Source: Bradyrhizobium sp. 199
GTDB taxonomy: Bacteria; Pseudomonadota; Alphaproteobacteria; Rhizobiales; Xanthobacteraceae
Direction: 5' to 3'
DNA length: 64,000 nucleotides
Assembly: GCF_023073355.1 (NCBI RefSeq)
Contig: NZ_JADPJI010000005.1
Location: 1,550,001 to 1,614,000, forward strand
Notes under the pieces: generated by a model
Databases searched by the model: none
Told to the model about the DNA's origin: nothing
Seen by the model: the letters and a program-made list of their open reading frames with translations, nothing else
Position numbers and translations under genes: made by a program
Shown here: positions 16,603 through 25,935 of the stretch, piece by piece
Layout: every line of letters begins with the position of its first letter
Position numbering within the stretch: position 1 is the first letter of the stretch

Positions 16603-17994
16603 TCATGGCTGCTTGGCCCCAGATCCCGATGCCCCTGGCCCCGGAGCCGGCCCGGTCTGTCCCTTCTGGTCGCCTTCGCTGCCGCTCCGCTTGGCGCGGA
16701 ACTCGCCGTCCTTGCCTTGTCCGTCCTTCTGACCTTCCTTGGCGCCATCCTTCTTCTGAGCGTCCGGCCCGCGCGAACGCTTGCGCGGCGCGAGATCCGC
16801 TGACGGGGTCTGGTCGTCGCGGCCGATGATCACCTTGGAGCCGTCGGACAGATTGGCAAAGCCCGTTGTGACGACCTTGTCGCCCGGTGCCAGGCCGCTC
16901 GCGATGACGGCGTCATGCTCGTTCTGCTGGGTTACCGTCACGGGCTTGGCCGAGACGACATTGTCCTCGCCGATGACATAGCTGAAAGTCCCGATCGGAC
17001 CGCGCTGCACGGCCGATGTCGGCACCACCAGCGCCTGCGTCAACGTCTCGACCTTGAGGCGGACATTGACGAACTGGCCCGGCCAGAGCTGGTAGTTGGC
17101 GTTGGGGAATTCGGCCTTGAGCTTGAGCGTGCCGGTGGTCTGGTCGACCTGATTGTCGATGCCAGTGAGCTTGCCGGTGTCGATCACGGTGATGCCGTCA
17201 TTGCCGAACACGTCGACCGCGAGCGCGCCTTTCGCCGCGGCAGCATTGACGCGCATGATCTGTTGCTGCGGCAGGCTGAACCACACCGCGATCGGCCGCA
17301 GTTGCGTGATCACCACCAGACCCGTGGTGTCCGAGGCGTGGATGATGTTGCCCTGGTCGACCTGGCGCAGGCCGGCGCGGCCCGAGAGCGGCGCCACGAT
17401 CTTGGTGTAGCTCAGCGTCGCCCCCGCGTTGTCGATCGCGGCCTGATCGGCCTTGACCAGCGCCTCGGTCTGCGCGACCAGCGCACGCTGGGTATCCGCC
17501 TGCTGCTTGGAGCCGGCATTGGAGGCGGCCAATTGCTCGTAGCGCGTCAGGTCGATGCGCTGGTTGGCGAGCTGGGCCTGATCCTGCGCCTTCTTGGCGA
17601 CCGCCTGATCGTATTGCGCCTGATAGATTGCTGGATCAATCTCGCCGAGCACGTCACCCTTCTTGACGTCCTGTCCCTCGGTGAAGTTGACGGCGATGAG
17701 CTTGCCGTCGACCTGCGAGCGCACGGTCACGGTGTTGAGCGCGCGGATCGCGCCGACGCCGTCCAGATAGACCGGAACGTCCTGGACCCGCGGGCTCGCC
17801 GCCAACACGGGCACCGGCAGATCGGGCCGCTGGTTGCGGTTGTTGGCCTGTTGCTGATGTGTGGCGATCCAGCCGAGATAACCGAGCCCGCCGAGGATAG
17901 CGAGCGTGATCAAGGTCACGACGAAGCCGCGACCGCGCGATTTTTTCGTCGTCCCCTGTTCCGCGCCCTGCTTGGCATCCGGCTTAAAGAGCAT
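16603..17994 (-). CDS. RND efflux periplasmic adaptor subunit (MdtA-like)
   Basis: 463-residue membrane fusion protein. One N-terminal membrane anchor (about 24-44, GFVVTLITLAILGGLGYLGW). Lipoyl-like half motifs SQVDGKLIAVNFTEGQDVKK and APLSGRAGLRQVDQGNI flank an alpha-helical hairpin with DQAQLANQRIDLTRYEQLA. A beta-barrel and membrane-proximal domain follow, with WPGQFVNVRLKV and LVVPTSAVQRGPIGTFSYVI. The tail after about residue 400 is low-complexity, Lys/Gly/Asp-rich and probably disordered, longer than in typical MdtA. The start overlaps the NodT-type gene by 11 bases. Confidence 0.93.
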   Translation of the reverse strand: MLFKPDAKQGAEQGTTKKSRGRGFVVTLITLAILGGLGYLGWIATHQQQANNRNQRPDLPVPVLAASPRVQDVPVYLDGVGAIRALNTVTVRSQVDGKLIAVNFTEGQDVKKGDVLGEIDPAIYQAQYDQAVAKKAQDQAQLANQRIDLTRYEQLAASNAGSKQQADTQRALVAQTEALVKADQAAIDNAGATLSYTKIVAPLSGRAGLRQVDQGNIIHASDTTGLVVITQLRPIAVWFSLPQQQIMRVNAAAAKGALAVDVFGNDGITVIDTGKLTGIDNQVDQTTGTLKLKAEFPNANYQLWPGQFVNVRLKVETLTQALVVPTSAVQRGPIGTFSYVIGEDNVVSAKPVTVTQQNEHDAVIASGLAPGDKVVTTGFANLSDGSKVIIGRDDQTPSADLAPRKRSRGPDAQKKDGAKEGQKDGQGKDGEFRAKRSGSEGDQKGQTGPAPGPGASGSGAKQP

Positions 17995-19468
17995 TGACCG
18001 GTTTCTCCATTCGCGGCTCCCAGCCGCCGCCGAGGGCCTGATACAGGCTGACGAAAGCGAGCAGGCGGGCCAGTTGCGCCTGTGACAGCGCGTCTTCCGC
18101 CTGGAACAGGGTCAGTTGGGTGTTGAGCGCGGTCACGATGTCGGCGGTGCCGGCGCGCAATTGCTGTTCGGAGAGATCGAAGGCGCGGCGCGAGGCGGCA
18201 ACGACTTCACGCTGCAATTGCAACCTGATCGTGGTCTGCTTGATCGAGAACAGCGCGTTGTCGACGTCGGAAAAGGCCTGGATGATGGTCTTGCGGTAGG
18301 TCTGGAGTAGCTCGTCCTGCCGCGCCTTGGCGAACTCGAAATTGCCGAGGATTCTGCCGCCGTCAAAGATCGGCTGCGTCGCGCTGCCGACGAGCTGGAA
18401 GAAGGCCGCATGCGGCTGGAACAGCGAGACCAGCGCCGCGCTCTGATAGCCGCCATTGCCGGTGAGCTGGATGGTCGGAAAGAACTGCGCGCGGGCGTTG
18501 CCGATGTTGGCGGTCGCAGACGCAAGCTGCGCCTCCTGCCGGCGGATGTCCGGCCGCTGCGTCAGCAGCTCGGATGGCAGGCCGGGCGTCACGCGCGGGA
18601 TCGCGACCCGGTCGAGAGAGCCGCCGAGCACGCGAACGCTCTCCGGCGGGCGCGAGACCAGCACGGCGAGCGCGTTGACGTTCTGGTCCAGCGTCTGGCG
18701 CAGCGGTGGCACCAGGGCCTTCTGGTTGGCGAGCACGCTCTCCTGCTGAGCGACGTCGAGATCCGTGCCGGTGCCGGCCTTGCGCCGCTCCCTGACGGCG
18801 TCGAGGATGCGCTGCGCGCTGGCGATGTTGCGCTGTGACGTCCTGATGCGGTCCTGCGAAGCCAGCACCTGGAAATAGGCGTTGGCCACGGCCGCCAGCG
18901 TCGTCAGCGCGACGGTGTCGCGATCGAAGCGGTTGGCGTTGGCGGTCTCCTCGGCCGTCTGCAGCGCATCGCGGTTCTGGCCCCAGAAGTCGAGCTGGTA
19001 GCTCGCGCTCAGCGAGGCCTGGTAATTGACGACCTCACGTCCGCCATTGGTGAGCCCCGAGGCTGACGAGCCGGATGTGCGCGAATACGTCTCCTGCCCG
19101 GTGCCTGACAGGCTCGGCAGCAGAGCCGCGCCCGCCTGGCGCGCCTGGGCGTCAGCCTGGACGATGCGCGAGGCGGCGGCGGCGATGTCGAGGTTGACGG
19201 TCTGCGCCTCTTCCATCAGCTGCGTCAGCTCCGTGGAGCGGAAGCCACGCCACCAATCCAATGACGGCGGGGTATCGCCCTTGCCCGCGTATTTGTACTG
19301 CGTGGGAACGTCGAGGGCGGGATCGGGAAGGTCCTGGGTCAGCACGCACGCGCCCGAGCCGGCGGCGAGGCACAATACCGCAAGCCAGCGCGCCGCGCGC
19401 AGCGTCCGGGATGCAGAACCTTCGGCCCGCCGCATGGCGATCGCCGGAACATCCTGTGTCACATCCAC
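17984..19468 (-). CDS. NodT-family outer membrane efflux lipoprotein
   Basis: 494-residue outer membrane factor of the tripartite pump. The signal peptide ends in a plausible lipobox (LAAGSGAC), so the Cys is probably lipidated. TolC-fold repeats follow: DWWRGFRSTELTQLMEEA, GREVVNYQASLSASYQLDFW, RERRKAGTGTDLDVAQQES and SEQQLRAGTADIVTALNTQL. A strong GGGGGGTGG run sits just before the ATG at 19468. First gene of the OM factor-adaptor-permease-permease operon, an order common in NodT/MdtABC-type systems. Confidence 0.92.
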   Translation of the reverse strand: MDVTQDVPAIAMRRAEGSASRTLRAARWLAVLCLAAGSGACVLTQDLPDPALDVPTQYKYAGKGDTPPSLDWWRGFRSTELTQLMEEAQTVNLDIAAAASRIVQADAQARQAGAALLPSLSGTGQETYSRTSGSSASGLTNGGREVVNYQASLSASYQLDFWGQNRDALQTAEETANANRFDRDTVALTTLAAVANAYFQVLASQDRIRTSQRNIASAQRILDAVRERRKAGTGTDLDVAQQESVLANQKALVPPLRQTLDQNVNALAVLVSRPPESVRVLGGSLDRVAIPRVTPGLPSELLTQRPDIRRQEAQLASATANIGNARAQFFPTIQLTGNGGYQSAALVSLFQPHAAFFQLVGSATQPIFDGGRILGNFEFAKARQDELLQTYRKTIIQAFSDVDNALFSIKQTTIRLQLQREVVAASRRAFDLSEQQLRAGTADIVTALNTQLTLFQAEDALSQAQLARLLAFVSLYQALGGGWEPRMEKPVNAL

Positions 19469-20122
19469 CCCCCGCCGGGCAGATCTAGCCGCCGCACAAC
19501 CGGATCAACCGAATCGGGGCGGGACAATCGGGGGGTTTTGGACAACTCGTTCACAACGGTGATGCTTCCTGCGGAACTTCGACATTGATACTAGCCGGGC
19601 GCTGAACCGCGGGACAGTCCCGCCGTCGCGAGATGGCTGGGCCAACACGCCTGAAGCGGAGCGATGAAAATGCAAAAGGTGACTGTCTCGCAGATACTTC
19701 TCTCGTTCCGAAAACGTTGGGAACGTGAGCAAGCTTACCAAGATTTCATGTGATATTGCTGCCACACCGGCATCGGGGCTTGTCGATCCGGTCACATTAC
19801 GCCCCGCGCGGCCTCGGCTTGGTCGCGCCCTCACTGTCCACGTTACCTGATGTCGTTCCGACCCGCCTTTGGAAAAAGGCGGTCGTGACCTGGCTGGTGA
19901 CGACCATCATCTTCCGTGCGCTGGCGGAGTTCAGTCGTTTCCTCCTATTGATATCCCGCCGCGCAGCCAAGCGTATCATCGCCGGTCGCGCCGCTCGATA
20001 ATGTCCCTGTTTCGACAGGCGTTTCAGCCGCTTTCGCCGCAGCGCAAAAGCCTTCCCCTTTGCCCTCCCAAGCACTAGGTTCTGGCCAACCAGATCAACC
20101 CCTTGGTAGCGATTTCCCTGAC
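19469..20122. other. Divergent intergenic region upstream of the efflux operon and cysK
   Basis: About 650 bases between oppositely oriented genes. Several short frames exist on both strands, but they are Arg/Ser/Pro-rich, overlap each other and resemble nothing known. No regulator gene is present. The region should hold the promoters of both the efflux operon (minus) and cysK (plus), but no confident -35/-10 pair or operator was picked out. Confidence 0.5.
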
Positions 20123-21157
20123 ATGACCATTCGAAATGACGTTGTCGAAGCCATCGGCAACACCCCGCTGATCAAGCTGAAGCGCGCCTCGGAACTGACC
20201 GGCTGCACCATTCTAGGCAAGGCCGAGTTCATGAACCCGGGCCAGTCGGTCAAGGACCGCGCCGGCAAATGGATGATCCTGGAGGCCGAGAAGCGCGGCG
20301 AGCTCAAACCCGGCGGTCTCGTCGTGGAAGCGACTGCCGGCAACACCGGCATCGGGCTTGCGGTCGTGGCGAGCGCGCGCGGCTATCGCACGCTGATCGT
20401 GATCCCGGAAACGCAGAGCCAGGAGAAGAAGGATTTCTTGAAGCTGTGCGGCGCCGAGCTGATCGAGGTGCCGGCCCTGCCCTATGCTAACCCCAACAAC
20501 TACCAGCATGTCGGCAAGCGGCTCGCCGACGAGCTGCGCAAGACCGAGCCCAACGGCGTGCTGTTCGCAGACCAGTGGAACAACCTCGACAATGCCAAGG
20601 CGCACTACGAGTCCACGGGGCCCGAGATCTGGGAGCAGACCGGCGGCAAGGTCGACGGCTTCGTCTGCTCGGTCGGCAGTGGCGGCACGCTCGCCGGCAC
20701 CAGCCGCTATCTGAAGGAGAAGAACAAGAACGTGCGGATCGCCTGCGCCGACCCGCACGGCGCCGGCATGTACGAATATTTCAGGACCGGCGATGCCAAG
20801 GCGACGACCGGCGGCTCGATCACCGAGGGCATCGGCCTCAATCGCGCGACCGCGATCGTCGAAACCGCGAAGGTCGACGACGCCTATCTCATTCCGGATG
20901 CCGAAGCCGTCAGCGCCATCTACGAACTGCTCCAGCACGAAGGCCTGTGCCTCGGCGGCTCGACCGGCATCAACATCGTGGGCGCGATGCGCCTCGCCAA
21001 ACAGCTCGGGCCCGGCAAGACGATTGTCAGCGTGCTGTGCGATTCCGGCAGCCGCTATCAGTCGAAGCTGTTCAACGCGGATTTCATGCGCGCCAAGAAC
21101 CTGCCGGTGCCGGAGTGGCTGGAGAAGCGCAGCAACATCAAGCCGCCGTTCGCCTGA
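20123..21157 (+). CDS. cysK: Cysteine synthase (O-acetylserine sulfhydrylase)
   Basis: 344-residue fold-type II PLP enzyme that makes cysteine from O-acetylserine and sulfide. The PLP lysine is K44 in GQSVKDRAGKWM. The substrate loop is EATAGNTGIGLAV (about 70-82), the phosphate-binding loop is GSGGTLAGTSRY (about 190), and CDSGSRYQSKLF lies near the C-terminus. The ATG at 20123 (MTIRNDVVEAIGNTPLIKL) fits the family start; an earlier in-frame ATG at 20060 adds residues of no family character. It is somewhat longer than the usual 310-325 residues. Stands alone on the plus strand. Confidence 0.92.
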   Translation: MTIRNDVVEAIGNTPLIKLKRASELTGCTILGKAEFMNPGQSVKDRAGKWMILEAEKRGELKPGGLVVEATAGNTGIGLAVVASARGYRTLIVIPETQSQEKKDFLKLCGAELIEVPALPYANPNNYQHVGKRLADELRKTEPNGVLFADQWNNLDNAKAHYESTGPEIWEQTGGKVDGFVCSVGSGGTLAGTSRYLKEKNKNVRIACADPHGAGMYEYFRTGDAKATTGGSITEGIGLNRATAIVETAKVDDAYLIPDAEAVSAIYELLQHEGLCLGGSTGINIVGAMRLAKQLGPGKTIVSVLCDSGSRYQSKLFNADFMRAKNLPVPEWLEKRSNIKPPFA

Positions 21158-21218
21158 TCGTCACAGGCGCCCTCAGGTCGGGGACCCGCGTCCACAAGAT
21201 CGGCGCGGTCTGGCCGGT

Positions 21219-23459
21219 TTATGCGACCTCGCCGCGTTCCGCGGCCGCGGCACAATGGTCGCGCCAGAACTGGCGATAACCCTTCTCGACCCAGCGCGTG
21301 TAAATCTCGACATTGCCGGCGGGCGAGGCTGCGATCCGTGCCGGCAGATCTGCGCGCAATTTCGCAAGATAAGCGGGCTGCGCCGCGTATTTGCAAGCGA
21401 TCGCGGCATAACCCTCGTCATCCTCCGCGACCCAGTCATTGAGACCGACGGCAGTCACGATGGAGCCGCCGGCCCGCGACGAGGCGCCGTGGCCGAGCTT
21501 GGCAACGACCGGGACGCCCGCATAGAGGGATTCCCAGGTGCTGACGCCGCCGTTTTGCGGGAAAGTATCGAGCGATATATCGACGTTCGCAAAGGCCCGC
21601 AGATGCTTGACGCGCTCGGACGAGCCGAGGCAGGTGATGTTCTCCTCGGCGATGCCGTGCGCCATGAAACGGGCCAGAAGACCGCCCCGCACCAGCGGAT
21701 CGTCGAGCAGCGTATGCTTGATGATGATCTTCGATCCGGTCACCTCGCCCATCACCTTCGCCCACACACGGATGGCCTCATCCGAGATCTTGGAGATGCG
21801 ATTGAAGACGCCGAAGGTCACATGGCCGTTGCGGAGCATCGGAAGCTCCGAAGAGGGCACATCGAGGATAGGATCCATCGTGATCAGGCACGGCAGGTCA
21901 TGAACCTTTTCGGCCAGCAGATGGCGGGCCGATTCCGGAATGAAGATCGGATCCGCGAGCACGTAATCCATGGCCTGAAGGCCCGTGCCCGTGGCATGTC
22001 CAAAACCCGTGACCTGGATCGGAGCCGGCTTGCGGGCGAAGACAGGGAGCCTGTTGCCGGTGGTATGCCCGGACACGTCGATCAGGATATCGACCTTGTC
22101 GGCCTCAATACGATCGGCCAGCTCGTCGTCCGAAAGTTGCGAGGCGTCCACCCAGACGTCCGCCAACGACTTGAACCTGGCGGTCATCTCGTCTCGCGTC
22201 GGCGAGCACGAATAGCAGACGATCTCGAATTGGGCGCGATCATGATGGCGCAGCACCGGTAGCAGTCCGAACGCCGCGGAGTGGTACCAGAACTCGGCGG
22301 ATACGTAACCGACCACGATCCGCCTGTCGGGATCGAACTGCCGGGGTGCGAGCTTTTTTTGCGGCAATCTGGCGCCGATCGCATCCCCCCAGGATTTGCG
22401 CGCCGCCTGCTGGACCGCGAAATCGGCCTCGGAGAGAAAGTCGAGGAAGTAGATCTTCCGCGCGATCAGGTCCGGCTCGTCCGGCGCAATCGCCAGCGCG
22501 GCGTCGAGATGCTCGATCGCGGCCGCGATCTCTCCCTGGTTTGCAAAACAGGAACTCAGCAGCGCGAGCGCGATCGCCGAGCGCGGATTTTCCTCGAGCA
22601 ACGCCGTGCAGGCCAGGATCGCCTGCGCGGTATTCCCCATGCTCAGCGCGACTTCCGCCTTCCCCCGCAAGGCCACTTCGAGCTTGGGCGAAAGCGCAAG
22701 TGCTGCATCAAAATTCGCCGCCGCCTGTTCCGGCCGCGACAGCGCAAAATTGAGCCGGCCGCGGTGCGCGAGGACCTTCGCCGATCCGGGCCTGATCGCG
22801 AGCGCCGCTGCGAGTGCAGCTTCCGCCTCATCGTAGTGCTTGAGCTCGATGCCGACCACGCCTTTGCCGACGAGGGCTTCGGCGTGACGCGGCTGAAACA
22901 GCAGAGCGCGCTCAAAGCTTTGCACGGCGCGGTCGAACCGGCCCAGCGCCAGCTCGGCCAAGCCACGATTGCAGAGCGCATCGGCGTGGTCGGGTTTCAG
23001 GGCGATGGCGCGGTCATACAGCTCGATCGCCTGTTCGGGCAGGTTCGTCTGGAGCAAGGTGTTGCCTAGGCCGACCAGGGCCGGCGGAAAATTCGGCTTC
23101 AGCGCGATCGCCTTCTCCTGACAGGCGCGCGCTGCATCATATCTCTGCAGGGCGAAGTACATGGTCGCAAGATTGCTGTGAGCCTCGTGCGAACGCGGAT
23201 CGATCGCGATCGCGCGTTCGAGCAGCTGTTGCGCCTCCTCCAGGCGCCCGCCCTGCTGCACACTCAGGCCGAGCAGGTGCGTCGCGTCGAAATGGTCCGG
23301 AACAGCTTGCAGGATCTGACGGCAGAGTGACTGGGTCTCGGCATATCTGCCCTGGCCATAGGCGCTCGCCGCGGCCGAGATGACCGCGTCCGCCTGCTTC
23401 TTCATTTTCTTCTGCAATCGCGCGTTCTGGAATGCGCGCGCGCCGGCACTGCTCTGCAA
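21219..23459 (-). CDS. TPR protein with O-GlcNAc-transferase-like (GT41/SPINDLY) domain, copy 1
   Basis: 746 residues. About ten tetratricopeptide repeats (30-345) are followed by a GT41 domain (about 375-735), the fold of protein O-GlcNAc transferase. Seen: VVGYVSAEFWYHSAAF with the catalytic-region His, DVSGHTTGNRLPVFARKPAP, MDYVLADPIFIPE, FGVFNRISKISDEA with the Lys that contacts UDP in OGT, and DTFPQNGGVSTWESLYAGVP. Likely glycosylates a protein in the cytoplasm; target and sugar are unknown. The start codon is TTG with GGAGAG five bases upstream, identical in the neighbouring copy. No membrane or signal sequence. Tandem paralogue of the next gene. Confidence 0.88.
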   Translation of the reverse strand: MQSSAGARAFQNARLQKKMKKQADAVISAAASAYGQGRYAETQSLCRQILQAVPDHFDATHLLGLSVQQGGRLEEAQQLLERAIAIDPRSHEAHSNLATMYFALQRYDAARACQEKAIALKPNFPPALVGLGNTLLQTNLPEQAIELYDRAIALKPDHADALCNRGLAELALGRFDRAVQSFERALLFQPRHAEALVGKGVVGIELKHYDEAEAALAAALAIRPGSAKVLAHRGRLNFALSRPEQAAANFDAALALSPKLEVALRGKAEVALSMGNTAQAILACTALLEENPRSAIALALLSSCFANQGEIAAAIEHLDAALAIAPDEPDLIARKIYFLDFLSEADFAVQQAARKSWGDAIGARLPQKKLAPRQFDPDRRIVVGYVSAEFWYHSAAFGLLPVLRHHDRAQFEIVCYSCSPTRDEMTARFKSLADVWVDASQLSDDELADRIEADKVDILIDVSGHTTGNRLPVFARKPAPIQVTGFGHATGTGLQAMDYVLADPIFIPESARHLLAEKVHDLPCLITMDPILDVPSSELPMLRNGHVTFGVFNRISKISDEAIRVWAKVMGEVTGSKIIIKHTLLDDPLVRGGLLARFMAHGIAEENITCLGSSERVKHLRAFANVDISLDTFPQNGGVSTWESLYAGVPVVAKLGHGASSRAGGSIVTAVGLNDWVAEDDEGYAAIACKYAAQPAYLAKLRADLPARIAASPAGNVEIYTRWVEKGYRQFWRDHCAAAAERGEVA

Positions 23460-23526
23460 GGTGTCTCTCCGGAAGATGGCCCGTGGCGAGTCTAACTGAT
23501 TCGCGCGTCAGGCCGGCCGCTCGGAG

Positions 23527-23563
23527 GACCTCCGGGACATCCCGGGGCTCACCGCCGGATTTG
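23527..23563. repeat. Duplication scar resembling the aapP 3' end
   Basis: The sequence between the two OGT-like genes copies the sequence between copy 2 and aapP. Both contain the identical gagtctaactgattcgcg (about 23487-23504 and 25865-25882), then a CCGGGA...CCCGGGG palindrome. After that comes TCACCGC-GGAT-TGGC, which at 25936 onward is the real last codons of aapP. Here no aapP exists, so this is a decayed remnant of the duplicated unit. Confidence 0.5.
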
Positions 23564-23592
23564 GCCGCAATGGCCTGGTGCGCCTGCCCGGC

Positions 23593-25836
23593 CTATGCAG
23601 TGTCGCCGCCTTCCGCGGCGGCAGCGCAATAGTCGCGCCAGAACTGGCGATAACCCGCTTCGAGCTCGCGCGTGTAGATTTCGACATTGCCGGCGGGCGA
23701 GGCTGCGATCTGAGCCGGCAAACCCGCGCGCAACTTCGCCAGATATTTGGGCTGCGAGGCAAACCTTCGGGCGATCTCGACATAGCCAGCATCATCCTCG
23801 GCGATCCAGTCGCCGAGACTGACGGCGGTCACGATGGAGGCGCCGGCACGCGAGGAGGCTCCGTTACCGAGCTTGGCAACGACGGGAACGCCCTTGTAGA
23901 GGGATTCCCAGGTGCTGATACCGCCATTTTGCGGGAATGTGTCGAGCGAGATATCAATCTGGTCAAACGCCCTCAGATGATCGTCGCGCGAGGTGGTGCC
24001 AAGGCACGTAATGTCCTCCTCCGCAATGCCCTGCGCGATGAAGCGTGCGATCAGGCTATCGCGCAGCAGCTGATCATCGAGCAGACCATGTTTGAGGATG
24101 ATCTTCGATCCCGGCACCTCACGCATGATGGCCGACCACACGCGGATCGCATCATCCGAGATCTTGTAGATGCGGTTGAACACGCCGAAGGTGACGTAGC
24201 CATTGCGGAGCATCGGCAGCTCTGAGGGCTGCAGATTGGTGACGGGCTCCATCGTGATCAGGCAGGGCAGATCGTGGATCTTCTCGGGAAACAAGTGCCG
24301 GACCGATGGTGGAATGAAGATGGGATCCGCGAGCACATAGTCCATGGTCGACATGCCGGTGCCCGTGGCGTGACCGAAGCCCGTGGCCTGGATCGGCGCC
24401 GGCTTCCGCGCGAAGCATTGCAACCTGTTGCCTGTGGTATGGCCCGACACGTCGATCAGGATGTCGACGTTGTCGGCCTGAATACGATCGGCGAGTTCGT
24501 CGTCCGAAAGCCCCCAGGCATCAACCCAGACGTCCGCCATCGATTTGAACTTGGCGGTGTACTCGTCTGATCCCGGCCAGCAGTAGTAGCAGATGATCTC
24601 AAATTTGGTGTGATCATGGTTGCGCAGGACCGGCAACAGGGTGAGACCCGCAGAGTGTTGGCGGAATTCGGCGGCGACATAGCCGACCACGATCCGCTTC
24701 TCCGGATCGAGCTCCCGCTTGGGCAGCGTCCTTTTGGGAATCTTCGAGCCGATCGCATCCCACCAGGATTTTCGCACGGCCTGCTGGACCACGAAATCGG
24801 CCTCGGCGCGGTAGTCTTGCAGAAATATCTTTCCTCTGATCGCATCCCCATAGTCCGGTCGGAGCGCCAGCGCCCGATCGAGGTATGCGATCGCGGTGTC
24901 CATGTCGCCCTGGTTCGAATAAGCGAAGCCCATCAGCGCCATTCCCATCTCGGAGCGCGGATTTCGCTCGATCAGGGTCGTCGCGGCCGCCATCGCCTGC
25001 GCGGTTCTTCCCATGACGAGGCAGGTCTGAGCCTTGCCCCGGAGCGCCAGCTCGAGCTTGGGCGAGATCGCAAGCGCCGCCTCGAAATCCGCAAGCGCGG
25101 GCTCCAGGCGTTGCAGTTCGTAACTGAGCCGCCCGCGCTGGGCCAGGATCCTCGGGGCGCCGGGCTTGATCGCCAGCGCCGTGGCAAACTTGGCGGCCGC
25201 CTCGTCGTAGTGCCGGAGTTCCATGCTGACCATGCCGCTGCCGACGATGGCCTCGGCGTGACGCGGCTGAAACAGCAAGGCGCGATCGAAGCTCTCCTTC
25301 GCGCGCATGACCCGTCCAAGCACGATCTCGACCATGCCACGATTGCAGAACGCATCGGCATAATCCGGCTTCACCTTGATGGCTCGCTCGTGCAGCACGA
25401 GCGCCTGCTCGTACTGCCCCATATGCATCAGCGTGTTGCCGAGGTTGGTCAGCGCCACCGCGAAATTCGGCTTCAGCGCGATCGCCCTCTCCTGGCAACG
25501 CCGCGCCTCGTCGTAATTGCCGAGGTCGAAATGCACGGTCGCGAGGTTGTTATGGGCATCGTGCAGGCGCGGATCGAGCGCAATCACGCGCTCCAGCAGC
25601 TCTTTCGCCTCCTCAAGGCGCCGGCCGTCGTGGGCGCACATGCCGAGCAGGTGTGTGGCATCGACATGATCCGGAAGGGCCTTCAGGATCTCACGGCACA
25701 GCGCCTCGGTCTCGGCATATCGGCCCTGACCATAGGCGTTCGCCGCCGCGGCGATGACGGCGTCGGCCTGCTTGATCAATTTCTTCTGCAATCGCGCATT
25801 CTGAAATGCGCGCGCGCCGCCGCCGCTGCTCTGCAA
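23593..25836 (-). CDS. TPR protein with O-GlcNAc-transferase-like (GT41/SPINDLY) domain, copy 2
   Basis: 747 residues, the same architecture as copy 1 and clearly homologous along the full length (for example FGVFNRIYKISDDAIRVW versus FGVFNRISKISDEAIRVW). About ten TPRs, then GT41 with VVGYVAAEFRQHSAGL, DVSGHTTGNRLQCFARKPAP, MDYVLADPIFIPP and DTFPQNGGISTWESLYKGVP. TTG start with the same GGAGAGACACC leader. Key His and Lys positions are kept in both copies, so both should be active. TPR residues differ more than the catalytic blocks, which suggests different protein targets. Lies between copy 1 and aapP. Confidence 0.88.
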   Translation of the reverse strand: MQSSGGGARAFQNARLQKKLIKQADAVIAAAANAYGQGRYAETEALCREILKALPDHVDATHLLGMCAHDGRRLEEAKELLERVIALDPRLHDAHNNLATVHFDLGNYDEARRCQERAIALKPNFAVALTNLGNTLMHMGQYEQALVLHERAIKVKPDYADAFCNRGMVEIVLGRVMRAKESFDRALLFQPRHAEAIVGSGMVSMELRHYDEAAAKFATALAIKPGAPRILAQRGRLSYELQRLEPALADFEAALAISPKLELALRGKAQTCLVMGRTAQAMAAATTLIERNPRSEMGMALMGFAYSNQGDMDTAIAYLDRALALRPDYGDAIRGKIFLQDYRAEADFVVQQAVRKSWWDAIGSKIPKRTLPKRELDPEKRIVVGYVAAEFRQHSAGLTLLPVLRNHDHTKFEIICYYCWPGSDEYTAKFKSMADVWVDAWGLSDDELADRIQADNVDILIDVSGHTTGNRLQCFARKPAPIQATGFGHATGTGMSTMDYVLADPIFIPPSVRHLFPEKIHDLPCLITMEPVTNLQPSELPMLRNGYVTFGVFNRIYKISDDAIRVWSAIMREVPGSKIILKHGLLDDQLLRDSLIARFIAQGIAEEDITCLGTTSRDDHLRAFDQIDISLDTFPQNGGISTWESLYKGVPVVAKLGNGASSRAGASIVTAVSLGDWIAEDDAGYVEIARRFASQPKYLAKLRAGLPAQIAASPAGNVEIYTRELEAGYRQFWRDYCAAAAEGGDTA

Positions 25837-25915
25837 GGTGTCTCTCCGGAGGATGCCCTGAGCAGAGTCTAACTGATTCGCGAGCCTGACCGTCCGGTCA
25901 GCTCCATCTGGGACT

Positions 25916-25933
25916 CCCCGGGATTTCCCGGGG
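25916..25933 (-). terminator. Hairpin after aapP, possible terminator
   Basis: Perfect 7-bp inverted repeat ccccggg/cccgggg with a 4-base loop, 2 bases downstream of the aapP stop codon. There is no T run, so it could stop transcription only weakly or mainly protect the 3' end. Confidence 0.5.
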
Positions 25934-25935
25934 TA

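Noticed and set aside
15015..16829. Plus-strand open frame of about 600 codons opposite the RND permease
   Set aside because: Translation is Arg/Asp/His-rich and featureless; the minus strand carries a complete RND permease.
19505..20075. Several 60-110 codon frames between the efflux operon and cysK
   Set aside because: They overlap on both strands, have unusual residue composition for this genome and no ribosome-binding sites or recognisable motifs.
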